The position numbers and the translations under genes are program-made. From positions 1,054,001 through 1,118,000 of the forward strand of contig NZ_LS483250.1 in assembly GCF_900465055.1 (NCBI RefSeq): a stretch of 64,000 nt of DNA, in the 5' to 3' direction. A model generated the notes under the pieces. That model was not told where the DNA came from. It searched no databases and was given only the letters and a program-made list of their open reading frames with translations. Below are positions 55,958 to 64,000 of the stretch, in pieces (position 1 is the stretch's first letter; every line of letters starts with the position of its first letter). Source of the DNA: Moritella yayanosii (GTDB lineage: Bacteria; Pseudomonadota; Gammaproteobacteria; Enterobacterales; Moritellaceae).

Positions 55958-57255
55958 TGACTCAAAAAACACACAAAGAATCAATGCAGTTCGACCAACA
56001 ACACATCTGGCACCCTTATACATCGATGACAAAACCGTTACCTTGCTATCACGTTGATAGTGCTGAAGGTGTTTATCTAACGTTGAATGACGGGACCCGA
56101 CTAATCGATGGTATGTCTTCTTGGTGGGCATCGATTCACGGCTACAACGTCCCTGCACTCAATCAAGCAATGCAGCTACAAGCCAGTAAAATGTCCCATG
56201 TCATGTTTGGTGGTATCACCCATCAGCCAGCTATCAATCTGTGCCAAAAATTAGTTGATATTACGCCCGACGGTCTAGAGTGTGTGTTCCTCGCAGATTC
56301 AGGCTCAGTCAGTGTCGAAGTGGCAATGAAAATGGCGATTCAATATTGGCACCATCAACAACCGACCAAGAAGAAGTTTGTCACCATACGCAATGGTTAT
56401 CACGGTGATACTTTTGGGGCGATGTCGGTATGCGATCCTGATAATGGCATGCACGAATTATTCACCGGTTTCTTAGCACCACAATTTTTTATTGAATCTC
56501 CAACAATCAAATTTAACCAGCAATGGCAGCAAAGTGCCATGCAAGGTTTAGAGCAAACCTTAATTAACCATCACCAGCACATCGCAGCATTTATATTAGA
56601 ACCGATTGTACAAGGTGCTGGTGGTATGAAGTTTTATCACCCTGAGTTTTTACGCCAAGCAAAATTACTGTGTGAACGTTTTGAAGTGTTATTGATCGCG
56701 GATGAGATAGCGACTGGTTTTGGTCGAACCGGAAAATTATTTGCTTGTGAGCATGCTGGCATCACACCTGACATAATGTGTTTGGGTAAAGGCATTACTG
56801 GCGGTTACATGACTCTGGCAGCGACATTAACAACCCGACACGTGGCAGAGACTATCAGCAACGGGCCAAGCGGGGTTTTAATGCACGGGCCTACATTTAT
56901 GGGTAACCCCCTAGCCTGTGCAGTCGCCAATGCCAGTATCGATTTATTAATGACCAGTGACTGGCAACAACAAGTCGCGCGCATTGAAAAACAACTGCAA
57001 CACGCAATACTGCCTTTGGTTGATCATGACAATGTCAGCGATGCGCGTGTACTTGGCAGTATTGGCGTTATTGAAACCAAACAATCTATCGATTTGGCGA
57101 AAGCACAAGTGCGGTTTGTTGAATTGGGTGTATGGATCCGGCCTTTTGGCAAACTGCTATATATCATGCCCCCTTATATTATTTCAGAGACAGAATTGGA
57201 CACATTATGCAATGTGATCAAACAAGTACTTGATGCCGACATTTGGCTTAAATAA
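55957..57255 (+). CDS. bioA: Adenosylmethionine-8-amino-7-oxononanoate aminotransferase
   Basis: 432 residues. PLP aminotransferase that uses SAM as amino donor. Family blocks: HIWHPYTSM, GMSSWWASIHGYN, SHVMFGGITH, NGYHGDTFGAMSV, ADEIATGFGRTGK, LGKGITGGYMTLAATLTT (PLP lysine) and HGPTFMGNPLACA. ATG 55957 has AAGG 6 nt upstream and gives a length near E. coli BioA (429). ATG 55984 is a weaker alternative that would free the start from the operator. Confidence 0.96.
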   Translation: MTQKTHKESMQFDQQHIWHPYTSMTKPLPCYHVDSAEGVYLTLNDGTRLIDGMSSWWASIHGYNVPALNQAMQLQASKMSHVMFGGITHQPAINLCQKLVDITPDGLECVFLADSGSVSVEVAMKMAIQYWHHQQPTKKKFVTIRNGYHGDTFGAMSVCDPDNGMHELFTGFLAPQFFIESPTIKFNQQWQQSAMQGLEQTLINHHQHIAAFILEPIVQGAGGMKFYHPEFLRQAKLLCERFEVLLIADEIATGFGRTGKLFACEHAGITPDIMCLGKGITGGYMTLAATLTTRHVAETISNGPSGVLMHGPTFMGNPLACAVANASIDLLMTSDWQQQVARIEKQLQHAILPLVDHDNVSDARVLGSIGVIETKQSIDLAKAQVRFVELGVWIRPFGKLLYIMPPYIISETELDTLCNVIKQVLDADIWLK

Positions 57256-57667
57256 CCTATTACCAAAAATCAATTTAGCTTTATCTTGGTTTGACTTGCG
57301 GTGACATCAACATAGTCTTTGCTAAACTATGGGTACCACGTCTACATTTGTGACATGTGTACTTAATAACAATTAATGTCACAGGCTTAAAACAGCGTAA
57401 CGCGAGTCAAACAAATAGCCCCCAATAAAACCAAGTCGTAGCATGTTAAATCAAACGAGTTTACTGCAACAAAAGAAAAAGCAAATTAATTACCATTAAA
57501 ATCCTCAATTATTTGCGATTATCAATGTTTATTTACTAAATAATAAGCAAACAAAATGATTTTTCATTGTTTTTACTTGTATCCTGCAACTGCAAAGGTA
57601 ATATAACCTTACTTAATAATCATCATTCACTCAGCAAGAGCTTTTTATGCTGGAGAGCAATAATCCT
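57256..57667. other. Gap between bioA and asnS without a recognised gene
   Basis: About 410 bp of AT-rich sequence. No terminator with a clear U-tract after bioA and no convincing sigma-70 promoter pair could be picked out, although the asnS promoter must lie here. No small gene with a ribosome-binding site seen. Confidence 0.5.
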
Positions 57668-59068
57668 ATGACGCATACGTCAGTTAAAGATATTCTTGCC
57701 GGTAAATTCCCGGTAGGCAGCACAGTTACAACAAAAGGCTGGATCCGCACACGTCGCGATTCTAAAGCCGGTATCTCTTTCCTCGCTGTTTATGATGGTT
57801 CGTGTTTCGATCCTATCCAAGCAGTGGTAAGCAAAGATTTACCAAACTACGCAGAAGACGTATTAAGTCTTACTGCAGGTTGTTCAGTAGAAGTTACAGG
57901 TGTAGTCGTTGAATCACCTGGTAAAGGTCAGTCATTCGAAATCCAAGCAACAGAAGTTATTGTTCTTGGTTTAGTAGAAGACCCAGACACTTACCCTATG
58001 TCAGCAAAACGTCACAGCATCGAATACCTTCGTGAACACGCTCACCTTCGTGGCCGTACTAACGTAATGGGTGCGGTTATGCGTGTCCGTAACTGTTTAT
58101 CACAAGCTATTCACCGTTTTTTCCATGAAAATGGTTATAACTGGTTAAGCACGCCACTTATCACAGGCAGTGACTGTGAAGGTGCTGGCGAAATGTTCCG
58201 TGTAAGTACACTGGATATGAATAACCTGCCTTTAACTGATAAAGGTGATGTCGATTACAACCAAGATTTCTTCGGTAAAGAAACATTCTTAACTGTATCA
58301 GGTCAATTAAATGCTGAAACTTATGCATGTGCAATAGGTAAAGTTTACACATTCGGCCCAACATTCCGTGCAGAAAACTCAAACACAACGCGTCACCTTG
58401 CAGAATTCTGGATGGTTGAACCTGAAGTTGCGTTTGCAGATCTTGATGATGTGGCTAACCTTGCTGAACAAATGCTTAAATATTGCTTCAATGCAGTATT
58501 AGAAGAACGCCGTGACGATATGGAATTCTTCGCACAACGCATTAACAAAGATGTGATCACTCGCCTTGAAGAATTCGTTACTTCTGACTTTGCACAAGTT
58601 GAATACACTGACGCCATTAAGATCTTAGAAGAATGCGGTAAAGAATTCGAATTCCCTGTTTCTTGGGGTATCGATATGTCTTCTGAGCACGAACGTTACC
58701 TTGCTGAAGAACACTTCAAAGCACCTGTTGTTGTTAAAAACTACCCGAAAGACATCAAATCATTCTACATGCGTATGAATGACGATGGTAAAACAGTTGC
58801 AGCAATGGACGTACTTGCACCTGGTATCGGCGAGATCATCGGGGGTAGTCAACGTGAAGAACGTTTAGATATGCTTGATAAGCGCTTAGAAGAAATGGGC
58901 CTGAACAAAGAAGATTACTGGTGGTACCGTGATCTACGTCGTTTCGGTACAGTGCCACACTCTGGTTTTGGTCTAGGATTTGAACGTTTAGTGTCTTATG
59001 TAACTGGTATGCAAAACATCCGTGACGTAATTCCTTTCCCACGTGCGCCACGTACAGCAGAATTCTAA
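57668..59068 (+). CDS. asnS: Asparaginyl-tRNA synthetase
   Basis: 466 residues from ATG 57668, exactly the E. coli AsnS length. N-terminal OB anticodon-binding domain ([19 protein letters not shown]) and class II catalytic core: motif 2 [21 protein letters not shown], and motif 3 [14 protein letters not shown] lies 12 nt upstream. An in-frame ATG at 57647 would add seven residues that the family lacks. Confidence 0.98.
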   Translation: MTHTSVKDILAGKFPVGSTVTTKGWIRTRRDSKAGISFLAVYDGSCFDPIQAVVSKDLPNYAEDVLSLTAGCSVEVTGVVVESPGKGQSFEIQATEVIVLGLVEDPDTYPMSAKRHSIEYLREHAHLRGRTNVMGAVMRVRNCLSQAIHRFFHENGYNWLSTPLITGSDCEGAGEMFRVSTLDMNNLPLTDKGDVDYNQDFFGKETFLTVSGQLNAETYACAIGKVYTFGPTFRAENSNTTRHLAEFWMVEPEVAFADLDDVANLAEQMLKYCFNAVLEERRDDMEFFAQRINKDVITRLEEFVTSDFAQVEYTDAIKILEECGKEFEFPVSWGIDMSSEHERYLAEEHFKAPVVVKNYPKDIKSFYMRMNDDGKTVAAMDVLAPGIGEIIGGSQREERLDMLDKRLEEMGLNKEDYWWYRDLRRFGTVPHSGFGLGFERLVSYVTGMQNIRDVIPFPRAPRTAEF

Positions 59069-59115
59069 TTTAAGTGTACTGTTAGTTTTAAAATAGAAAG
59101 CTAACCACTTAAAAC

Positions 59116-59160
59116 AAAAAGGCTGGTGAGATAATTATTTATCTTACCAGCCTTTTTTTT
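59116..59160 (+). terminator. asnS terminator
   Basis: AAAAAGGCTGGTGAGATA pairs with TATCTTACCAGCCTTTTT, an 18-bp stem with one G-U pair and a 6-nt loop, followed by a T run. It is 47 bp after the stop. Confidence 0.92.
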
Positions 59161-59255
59161 GACTATGATAATTTTTCATATTAGGAAAACCTGCCGAATA
59201 TGAAAAATTTCATTAAATTATTTATAGAAACACCTGTGAATATTGCGTAACTAGG

Positions 59256-60176
59256 CTATTTAAGATGTTTTTTTATGAAGTCGATAATTTGAATCAGCGC
59301 AGCCTTACTTTCAGGAAGTTGTTCAAACAAGGGGAAAACATGCGGCATTTGGTGCCATATTTGTAAATGGGCATCGACACCCTTAGCCTGCATAAATGCA
59401 GCCAATCGGGTAGAGTCATCGCGCATTAGTTCGGTACTGCCGACATGGAACATAAAAGGAGGCAAACCGGTGAAATCACCAAATAAAGGGGAAATCTCGT
59501 CATTGTGTAGATCGGTATTATCACCACCTAAATACCAATTTCGGCAATGTAGCATAACTTCTAGGCTAAACAGTGCATCACTATAACGGTTTTCAACAGA
59601 AGACATACCACTTTGCGTCATGTCTGCTACTGGTGATAATAACACGCAGCAACTCGGCATTGGTAAGCCATTACGTTTAGCACGTAACAATAGCGATAAA
59701 GCGATATTACCACCAGCAGAGTCCCCCGCTACGACAATATCTTCAGGTAACGTACCTGCATCTAATAATGACTGGTAAATGTCATAACAGCAATCCAGCG
59801 CTGCAGGAAAAGGCTGTTCAGGTGCCAGTGGGTAATCGGGAATAATGGCATGTAAGTCGAGTGGTTCAGCTAAACGCGCTATAAAATTATTATGTATTGC
59901 AGGGGTTTTAAAAACGAAGGCACCGCCATGTACATATAATAATTTTTTCTTCGTATTTGAAAATTTAAGCTGTATTTCATCACACAAAGTACCCGCACGC
60001 ACTAATTTCGAGTGTTGAATATTAGCGCTAGTGCCAAATACAAATTTATCTAGCGCGAGCATCTGAAAACGCAATTTATTCACATCTTTGGTGTTTTCAA
60101 TCGAGCGTTTCACTGTTTGCTTCAAAAATAAATTCAGCGCTTTGGCTTGCCAACTAATCAAAATAACCTCGAACAA
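59256..60176 (-). CDS. HSL-family alpha/beta hydrolase (esterase/lipase)
   Basis: 306 residues of the hormone-sensitive-lipase family. Oxyanion-hole motif HGGAF (83-87), nucleophile elbow GDSAGG with Ser 153, catalytic Asp in the FHVGSTELMRDDS stretch and His in WHQMPHVF. It probably hydrolyses short acyl esters. It lies 88 bp downstream of the wax synthase-like gene on the same strand, which suggests turnover of neutral lipids; the substrate is not shown by sequence. Confidence 0.9.
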   Translation of the reverse strand: MFEVILISWQAKALNLFLKQTVKRSIENTKDVNKLRFQMLALDKFVFGTSANIQHSKLVRAGTLCDEIQLKFSNTKKKLLYVHGGAFVFKTPAIHNNFIARLAEPLDLHAIIPDYPLAPEQPFPAALDCCYDIYQSLLDAGTLPEDIVVAGDSAGGNIALSLLLRAKRNGLPMPSCCVLLSPVADMTQSGMSSVENRYSDALFSLEVMLHCRNWYLGGDNTDLHNDEISPLFGDFTGLPPFMFHVGSTELMRDDSTRLAAFMQAKGVDAHLQIWHQMPHVFPLFEQLPESKAALIQIIDFIKKHLK

Positions 60177-60264
60177 TATTTATACGTATAACAAAAAACT
60201 AACCATACCGGTTAGACGTTCCCTTCTAAGCCACAAAGATGGCAGCCCTAAGCCACCACTTTTT

Positions 60265-61659
60265 TTAACGTGAAGAGATTAGTACTGAATGCTGCTTTGC
60301 ATTATCAAGAATTTCATTTGATAGGATCTCACAAGCGGCTTCTACATGACGCGAGAGTATATCTAAATCAGGCAGTTCATTTTTGCAACCCACCAAGCCG
60401 AAAAACACGTCGTCGTGATAACTATACAAAGTAATGTTGAGTGCCGTGCCTGCAGAGAGTACTGATACAGGATACACTTCGGTCAACTTCGCACCAGCAA
60501 GGTAAGCAAACTCTTGCTGACCACGCACATTCGAAACAATCACCGAACCCAATGGCGGCAAAAATTTAGAAATTCCTAACCATTCAGAAATTGACGCGCT
60601 TGCTTGGATCAATAACGAAAAATTAACCACCGACTCTGCAGGTAAACTAAACAAATCTTCTTTGACACTGCTGGTACGCTTAAAAATTGTTTCTAAATGC
60701 TCTAATGCATCGGCATCAATATTGCCAAGTTCAACCCCTGTTAATGCATTTCTACGCCCATTTCCGATCCTAACGGGCACCTGAGCAACTAATGGCTTAC
60801 GTAATAAAATACCTTTTTCTTTCAAATAACGATTAAGGCCAATATCGACACAACATAAAATTACGTCATTTAATGTTACGCCCGTTATCTTGCTGATCGA
60901 GCGCATTTTTTCGAACGGTAAACGGCCAAAAGAAACAATACGCGACCGTGTAGCAGGTACCGAAAATGGTGTTCGAGGTGCGCAAAATGGTAACGCCGGC
61001 CCTTGATCTCGTAGGTTGAGGAATTTTAATCCCATCCGCGTACCTAACCGAATGATGCCGGGAATCGATTTAAGCTGTTTGAGTCCACTCATATAAGTCG
61101 ATAACGCGCTTTCAATCAGCCCCACAGATTCTTTATAACCCGGACGAAATGATGGAATCTGCCAAAATGGGCGATAATCATTTACCGATTGATCACTTTG
61201 TAAATATCCTGACAACCAACTATTTGCCATCTTACCATCGGCCATCGCATAATGAATTTTAGTGAAAATAGCAAAGCGCCCTTCAGATAACCCCTCAATT
61301 AAATACACTTCCCATAACGGACGCGTCCTATCAATTAAGTGTGAATGTAAACGTTCAACTAAATCACGTAGTTGTTCATCAGTACCATCACCGGGTAACA
61401 TTGACATACGAATATGATAGTTAAAATCAAACTGACTATCATGTACCCAGTAGTATAGGCCACCCATACTTTTTTTAAGCTTAAAGTTAAACGGGGTCGC
61501 AACCGCGGGATCCATGATTAATTTTTGAAATAGATCGCGGGCAAAGTTGCCTTCATAGTCCTTTGGCGGTTCAAAAATTTGTAAACCTGAAAAATGCTTC
61601 GGACTTGCGGTACTCTCACTTAATAAAAATGAGGTTTCAACTAATGATAATTGTTCCAT
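60265..61659 (-). CDS. Wax ester synthase/diacylglycerol acyltransferase homologue
   Basis: 464 residues of the bacterial WS/DGAT family, starting MEQLSLVETSFLLSES. The N-terminal acyltransferase half has the motif region TKIHYAMADGKM. The usual HHxxxDG reads HYAMADG, His 136 then Tyr 137. Other family blocks: PLWEVYLIEGL, the arginine-rich NGRRNALTG and SNVRGQQEF. ATG 61659 has AAGG upstream and avoids overlap with the next gene; the frame opens further to 61734. Family is sure, activity less so because the second His is missing. Confidence 0.88.
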   Translation of the reverse strand: MEQLSLVETSFLLSESTASPKHFSGLQIFEPPKDYEGNFARDLFQKLIMDPAVATPFNFKLKKSMGGLYYWVHDSQFDFNYHIRMSMLPGDGTDEQLRDLVERLHSHLIDRTRPLWEVYLIEGLSEGRFAIFTKIHYAMADGKMANSWLSGYLQSDQSVNDYRPFWQIPSFRPGYKESVGLIESALSTYMSGLKQLKSIPGIIRLGTRMGLKFLNLRDQGPALPFCAPRTPFSVPATRSRIVSFGRLPFEKMRSISKITGVTLNDVILCCVDIGLNRYLKEKGILLRKPLVAQVPVRIGNGRRNALTGVELGNIDADALEHLETIFKRTSSVKEDLFSLPAESVVNFSLLIQASASISEWLGISKFLPPLGSVIVSNVRGQQEFAYLAGAKLTEVYPVSVLSAGTALNITLYSYHDDVFFGLVGCKNELPDLDILSRHVEAACEILSNEILDNAKQHSVLISSR

Positions 61660-61681
61660 AATATCAAGCCTTAATCGTACT

Positions 61682-61978
61682 TTATCGATACGAACATGCT
61701 GCCTTTGGCAACAGTTCATCCAGCGTTTCTTCAATGCTTTGCTTTAATACCAAACTCACTGGAAACAGCAGGATCCCTAATTTTAATTTTATTTTGATAC
61801 TTTCCGCATCCGCATGTAAATACCCTCTGGTATGTGCATGCTGAATATGAAGTTTATCACCCCGCCATTCTAATTCAAGGCCATATTCTTCAGCTATATC
61901 AAGCATTAATTCGTCTGCTAGACGAATTATTTGATGATGCGGTAAACTATGATCGCGAATGATTTCAATACTGCCCAT
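61682..61978 (-). CDS. PHA-granule-type small protein (PHA_gran_rgn family)
   Basis: 98 residues starting MGSIEIIRDHSLPHHQ; GGAG lies 6 nt before ATG 61978. Patterns SLPHHQIIRLADELMLDIAEEYGLELEWRGDKLHI, followed by a GYLHADAESIKIKLKLG strand and LLFPVSLVLKQSIEETLDELL, match the small polyhydroxyalkanoic-acid-system protein family of unknown biochemistry. It precedes the WS/DGAT gene by 22 bp, so probably co-transcribed. No PHA synthase is in the window. Confidence 0.78.
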   Translation of the reverse strand: MGSIEIIRDHSLPHHQIIRLADELMLDIAEEYGLELEWRGDKLHIQHAHTRGYLHADAESIKIKLKLGILLFPVSLVLKQSIEETLDELLPKAACSYR

Positions 61979-62114
61979 TATTAACTCCACTCGCTAGTGA
62001 CAACTTGACGAGTTTTAAATCTAATGGACGATATTATAGGGAAAATAACTAGAAAGCGCTGACTAAACCACTAAGCGCTATGAAGGAATAAAACTAAACA
62101 TAAAGAGGTATTAA

Positions 62115-62648
62115 TTACGTATTTTCATCGTCAACATCTTGATTACTATTAGTTAATAGCACTAACCAAAATCCTGTTGAAGTAAATATTGCATGCTTCC
62201 ACCAAGACAATGACGCTTCATTTAAATGTGATAATTGCGAGGCGATACCCCAAAACAATGCCGAGCGTAGACGACCACTGGTGTATTTGTTAACTAACAA
62301 TGTGGCAATCAACACTAAAGCGCGGCGTAATTGTGGACTCAACACTTTCACACCACAAACTTCATGCACGAAATGTTCACAGTTATTCTTCCACAAATGA
62401 TAACGCTTTTTATCTGCTATCAATTGTTCCGCATTTTCGACAATATTCTCGGCCGATAAACTACCAGGCAAGAAACCATGATCGATAATATCTTTATCAT
62501 CAGAAAAATCTTGTAGACTAACTAAACCACGACCAGAACGCGCTCTCGAATTTTCAAAAACCTGACCACACCCATCCGAGATGCCCACATGATAGTAAAG
62601 TGGGAATTGTACACTGAGTAAATGTCCTTTAGGATATGGTGTCGTCAT
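62115..62648 (-). CDS. LRAT-like (lecithin:retinol acyltransferase family) protein
   Basis: 177 residues. N-terminal PKGHLLSVQFPLYYHVGISDG supplies the conserved His (His 20), and KNNCEHFVHEV carries the family signature NCEHF with catalytic Cys 90. This is a circularly permuted papain-like fold used for acyl transfer or hydrolysis. The C-terminal part (about 105-165) has two hydrophobic helices, so it may be membrane-bound. It lies 137 bp upstream of the PHA/WS-DGAT pair on the same strand; a lipid-related role fits but is inferred. Confidence 0.82.
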   Translation of the reverse strand: MTTPYPKGHLLSVQFPLYYHVGISDGCGQVFENSRARSGRGLVSLQDFSDDKDIIDHGFLPGSLSAENIVENAEQLIADKKRYHLWKNNCEHFVHEVCGVKVLSPQLRRALVLIATLLVNKYTSGRLRSALFWGIASQLSHLNEASLSWWKHAIFTSTGFWLVLLTNSNQDVDDENT

Positions 62649-62695
62649 CTTATTTCCTCAGTTTTTATTGAATACTAATTCTACATTCAGTCGTG

Positions 62696-63250
62696 TTAAT
62701 TATCCATACGAGTAACAAAACTGTCGGTATTAAGTTGGCGTATTTTTTTACACACTACTTCTGGTGTGCCTAAATATAAAAAACCCACAATTTCATCTTT
62801 TTCTTCAAGCTCAAGCTTTTGTTTTATATGACTATCATAAGCAAACCAACCTGTTCGCCAAATACCATTAAAACCTTGTGCTTGCGCTGCCATTTGCATT
62901 GCCATTACCACACAACCTGCAGACATTAGCTGTTCAGACTCAGGGATCTTGGGGTGATCTTCAATTCTAGCAATAATAGTAATAATTTGCGGTGCTCGAA
63001 ACGGTGCATTCGCGGCCTTTAATACATCTTTCTCTGTTTTCCCAAGGATAAATGCCGCATCTTGAAAATAACGTGATAATGTTTTTAAACCTTCACCTTC
63101 GATGATAATAAAACGCCAAGGGCTTAATCCACCATGATCAGGTGCCCGTAATCCAGCATGAATAATATTATCTAATGCTTCACCGCTGGGGGCGGGTGCG
63201 ATAAGCTGATTACAAGAATGGCGATTTATTAATAGGTCAATTGCGTCCAT
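62696..63250 (-). CDS. Nitroreductase family protein (YdjA type)
   Basis: 184 residues, FMN-binding. INRHSCNQL at the start, the LRAPDHGGLSPWRF FMN motif (about 34-47) and AQGFNGIWRTGWF are typical of the small YdjA group. 47 bp downstream of it begins the LRAT gene; likely its own unit. Confidence 0.9.
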   Translation of the reverse strand: MDAIDLLINRHSCNQLIAPAPSGEALDNIIHAGLRAPDHGGLSPWRFIIIEGEGLKTLSRYFQDAAFILGKTEKDVLKAANAPFRAPQIITIIARIEDHPKIPESEQLMSAGCVVMAMQMAAQAQGFNGIWRTGWFAYDSHIKQKLELEEKDEIVGFLYLGTPEVVCKKIRQLNTDSFVTRMDN

Positions 63251-63332
63251 TATTTACTACTTCGAACAATGAGTGATAGCTAAAGTATTCAATGTAGGTG
63301 ATAAAATATCAAGTGATTAATTTATTAAGATC

Positions 63333-63363
63333 AAAAAAGCCCATACATGATATGGGCTTTTTT
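63333..63363. terminator. Terminator between fadH and the nitroreductase
   Basis: AAAAAAGCCCATA and its exact complement make a 13-bp stem with a 5-nt loop and T/A tails on both sides. It ends the minus-strand fadH transcript, 72 bp after its stop. Confidence 0.85.
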
Positions 63364-63434
63364 ACATAATAATAGTCGCAATAATAGTAACTTTTATTGT
63401 CTTGTATTGGTATTAAACGAGTATTAACTTCGCG

Positions 63435-64000
63435 TTAAATCGTCGCAGCTAATTCAGCACCTTGACGGATCGCACGTTTTGCATCCAGTTCACCTGCTTC
63501 AAACGCGCCACCAATAAGGTGAGTTGTAATTTTTTCAGATTGTAACTGCTCAAACAATTCTCTAAATGGTTCTTGCCCTGCACATAAGATCACATTATCA
63601 ACATCTAACACTTTTTTAACACCATCAACGGTAATGTGTAAACCTTGATCATCAATAAGATCATAAGAAGCACCTTTGATCATTTTTACATTCTTTTTCT
63701 GCAATGTTGCTCGATGTACCCAGCCGCTGGTTTTACCTAGACCAGCACCGACTTTAGTGTCCTTACGTTGCAATAAGAATACTTCACGCGCTGGAGCGGT
63801 ATTTTTAGCCTGCGTGAGACCACCAACAGTTTGACTATCATCGGTAACGCCCCACTCACTTAACCACTGCTTAGTATTGGTCGATAGTGACGCACCTTCT
63901 TCTTCAACCAAATATTCTGAAACATCGAAGCCAATGCCACCAGCACCAATAACAGCAACACGTTTGCCAACCGGTTTGTGATCACGCAATACTTCAATAT
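63435..64000 (-). CDS. fadH: 2,4-dienoyl-CoA reductase, C-terminal part
   Basis: Only the last 188 codons or so are inside the window; the frame is open to the edge. It shows the NAD(P)-binding motif VAVIGAGGIGFDVSEYLV, VFLLQRKDTKVGAGLGKTSGW and VILCAGQEP, as in the C-terminal flavin/NADPH domain of FadH. This enzyme is used to degrade unsaturated fatty acids. The N-terminal TIM-barrel part lies outside. Confidence 0.93.
   Translation of the reverse strand, partial: IEVLRDHKPVGKRVAVIGAGGIGFDVSEYLVEEEGASLSTNTKQWLSEWGVTDDSQTVGGLTQAKNTAPAREVFLLQRKDTKVGAGLGKTSGWVHRATLQKKNVKMIKGASYDLIDDQGLHITVDGVKKVLDVDNVILCAGQEPFRELFEQLQSEKITTHLIGGAFEAGELDAKRAIRQGAELAATI

Overview
The window looks like chromosome from a marine gammaproteobacterium. 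It is AT-rich. The layout clpA-clpS/cspD, msbA-lpxK-ycaR-kdsB, bioA/bioBFCD and sdhCDAB-sucABCD divergent from gltA is typical of the Vibrio, Shewanella and Moritella assemblage. A tiny nap-associated membrane protein known from Vibrio and Photobacterium points the same way. A Moritella-like genome is my best guess, but it is an inference. There are no rRNA genes, tRNAs, CRISPR arrays or insertion sequences that I can see. Most genes are intact housekeeping genes on the minus strand.

Layout. 1-2.6 kb: protease subunit clpA (cut by the window edge), its adaptor clpS, and divergent cspD. 2.7-8.2 kb: the tamA-tamB translocation pair. 8.4-10.6 kb: a deoxynucleoside kinase and a divergent DEAD-box RNA helicase. 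10.7-21.8 kb: a nitrate respiration block with moaB-moaC-moaD-moaE, an RNA methyltransferase, napFDABC plus a 44-residue membrane protein, moaA, and narQ-narP. The nap promoter carries a clear NarP-type 7-2-7 site and an Fnr-like site, so regulator, enzyme and molybdenum cofactor synthesis sit side by side. 22.1-23.0 kb: a YvcK/YbhK family protein.

23.0-29.1 kb: the most interesting part. A tightly coupled six-gene minus-strand operon encodes a STAS protein, a lipoprotein of unknown family, a periplasmic protein with a polysaccharide-export domain and six SLBB repeats, a MinD/CpsD-like protein with a damaged P-loop, an RsbW-like kinase/receiver/PP2C fusion, and a free HPt protein. The first and fifth genes resemble the SypA/SypE partner switch of Vibrio fischeri. 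However, no glycosyltransferase or sensor kinase is present, so this looks like a compact variant control and export module.

29.3-40.5 kb: the TCA cycle operon (sdhCDAB-sucABCD) and gltA, with a 19-bp tandem direct repeat in the shared control region. 40.7-41.7 kb: decayed remnants of an acetate-type sodium/solute symporter and a divergent cyclic-nucleotide/CBS (DUF294-like) gene. 41.9-45.6 kb: lipid A/KDO genes. 45.7-50.4 kb: an MMPL/RND exporter, a Ycf48-like protein and an AraC regulator. 50.6-52.0 kb: an unrecognised membrane protein. 52.1-57.3 kb: biotin genes with a BirA-type operator that overlaps the bioA start. 57.7-59.1 kb: asnS. 59.3-62.6 kb: a neutral-lipid cluster with an HSL-type esterase, a wax ester synthase/DGAT homologue with an altered active-site motif, a PHA-granule-type small protein and an LRAT-like protein. 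62.7-64.0 kb: a nitroreductase and the end of fadH.
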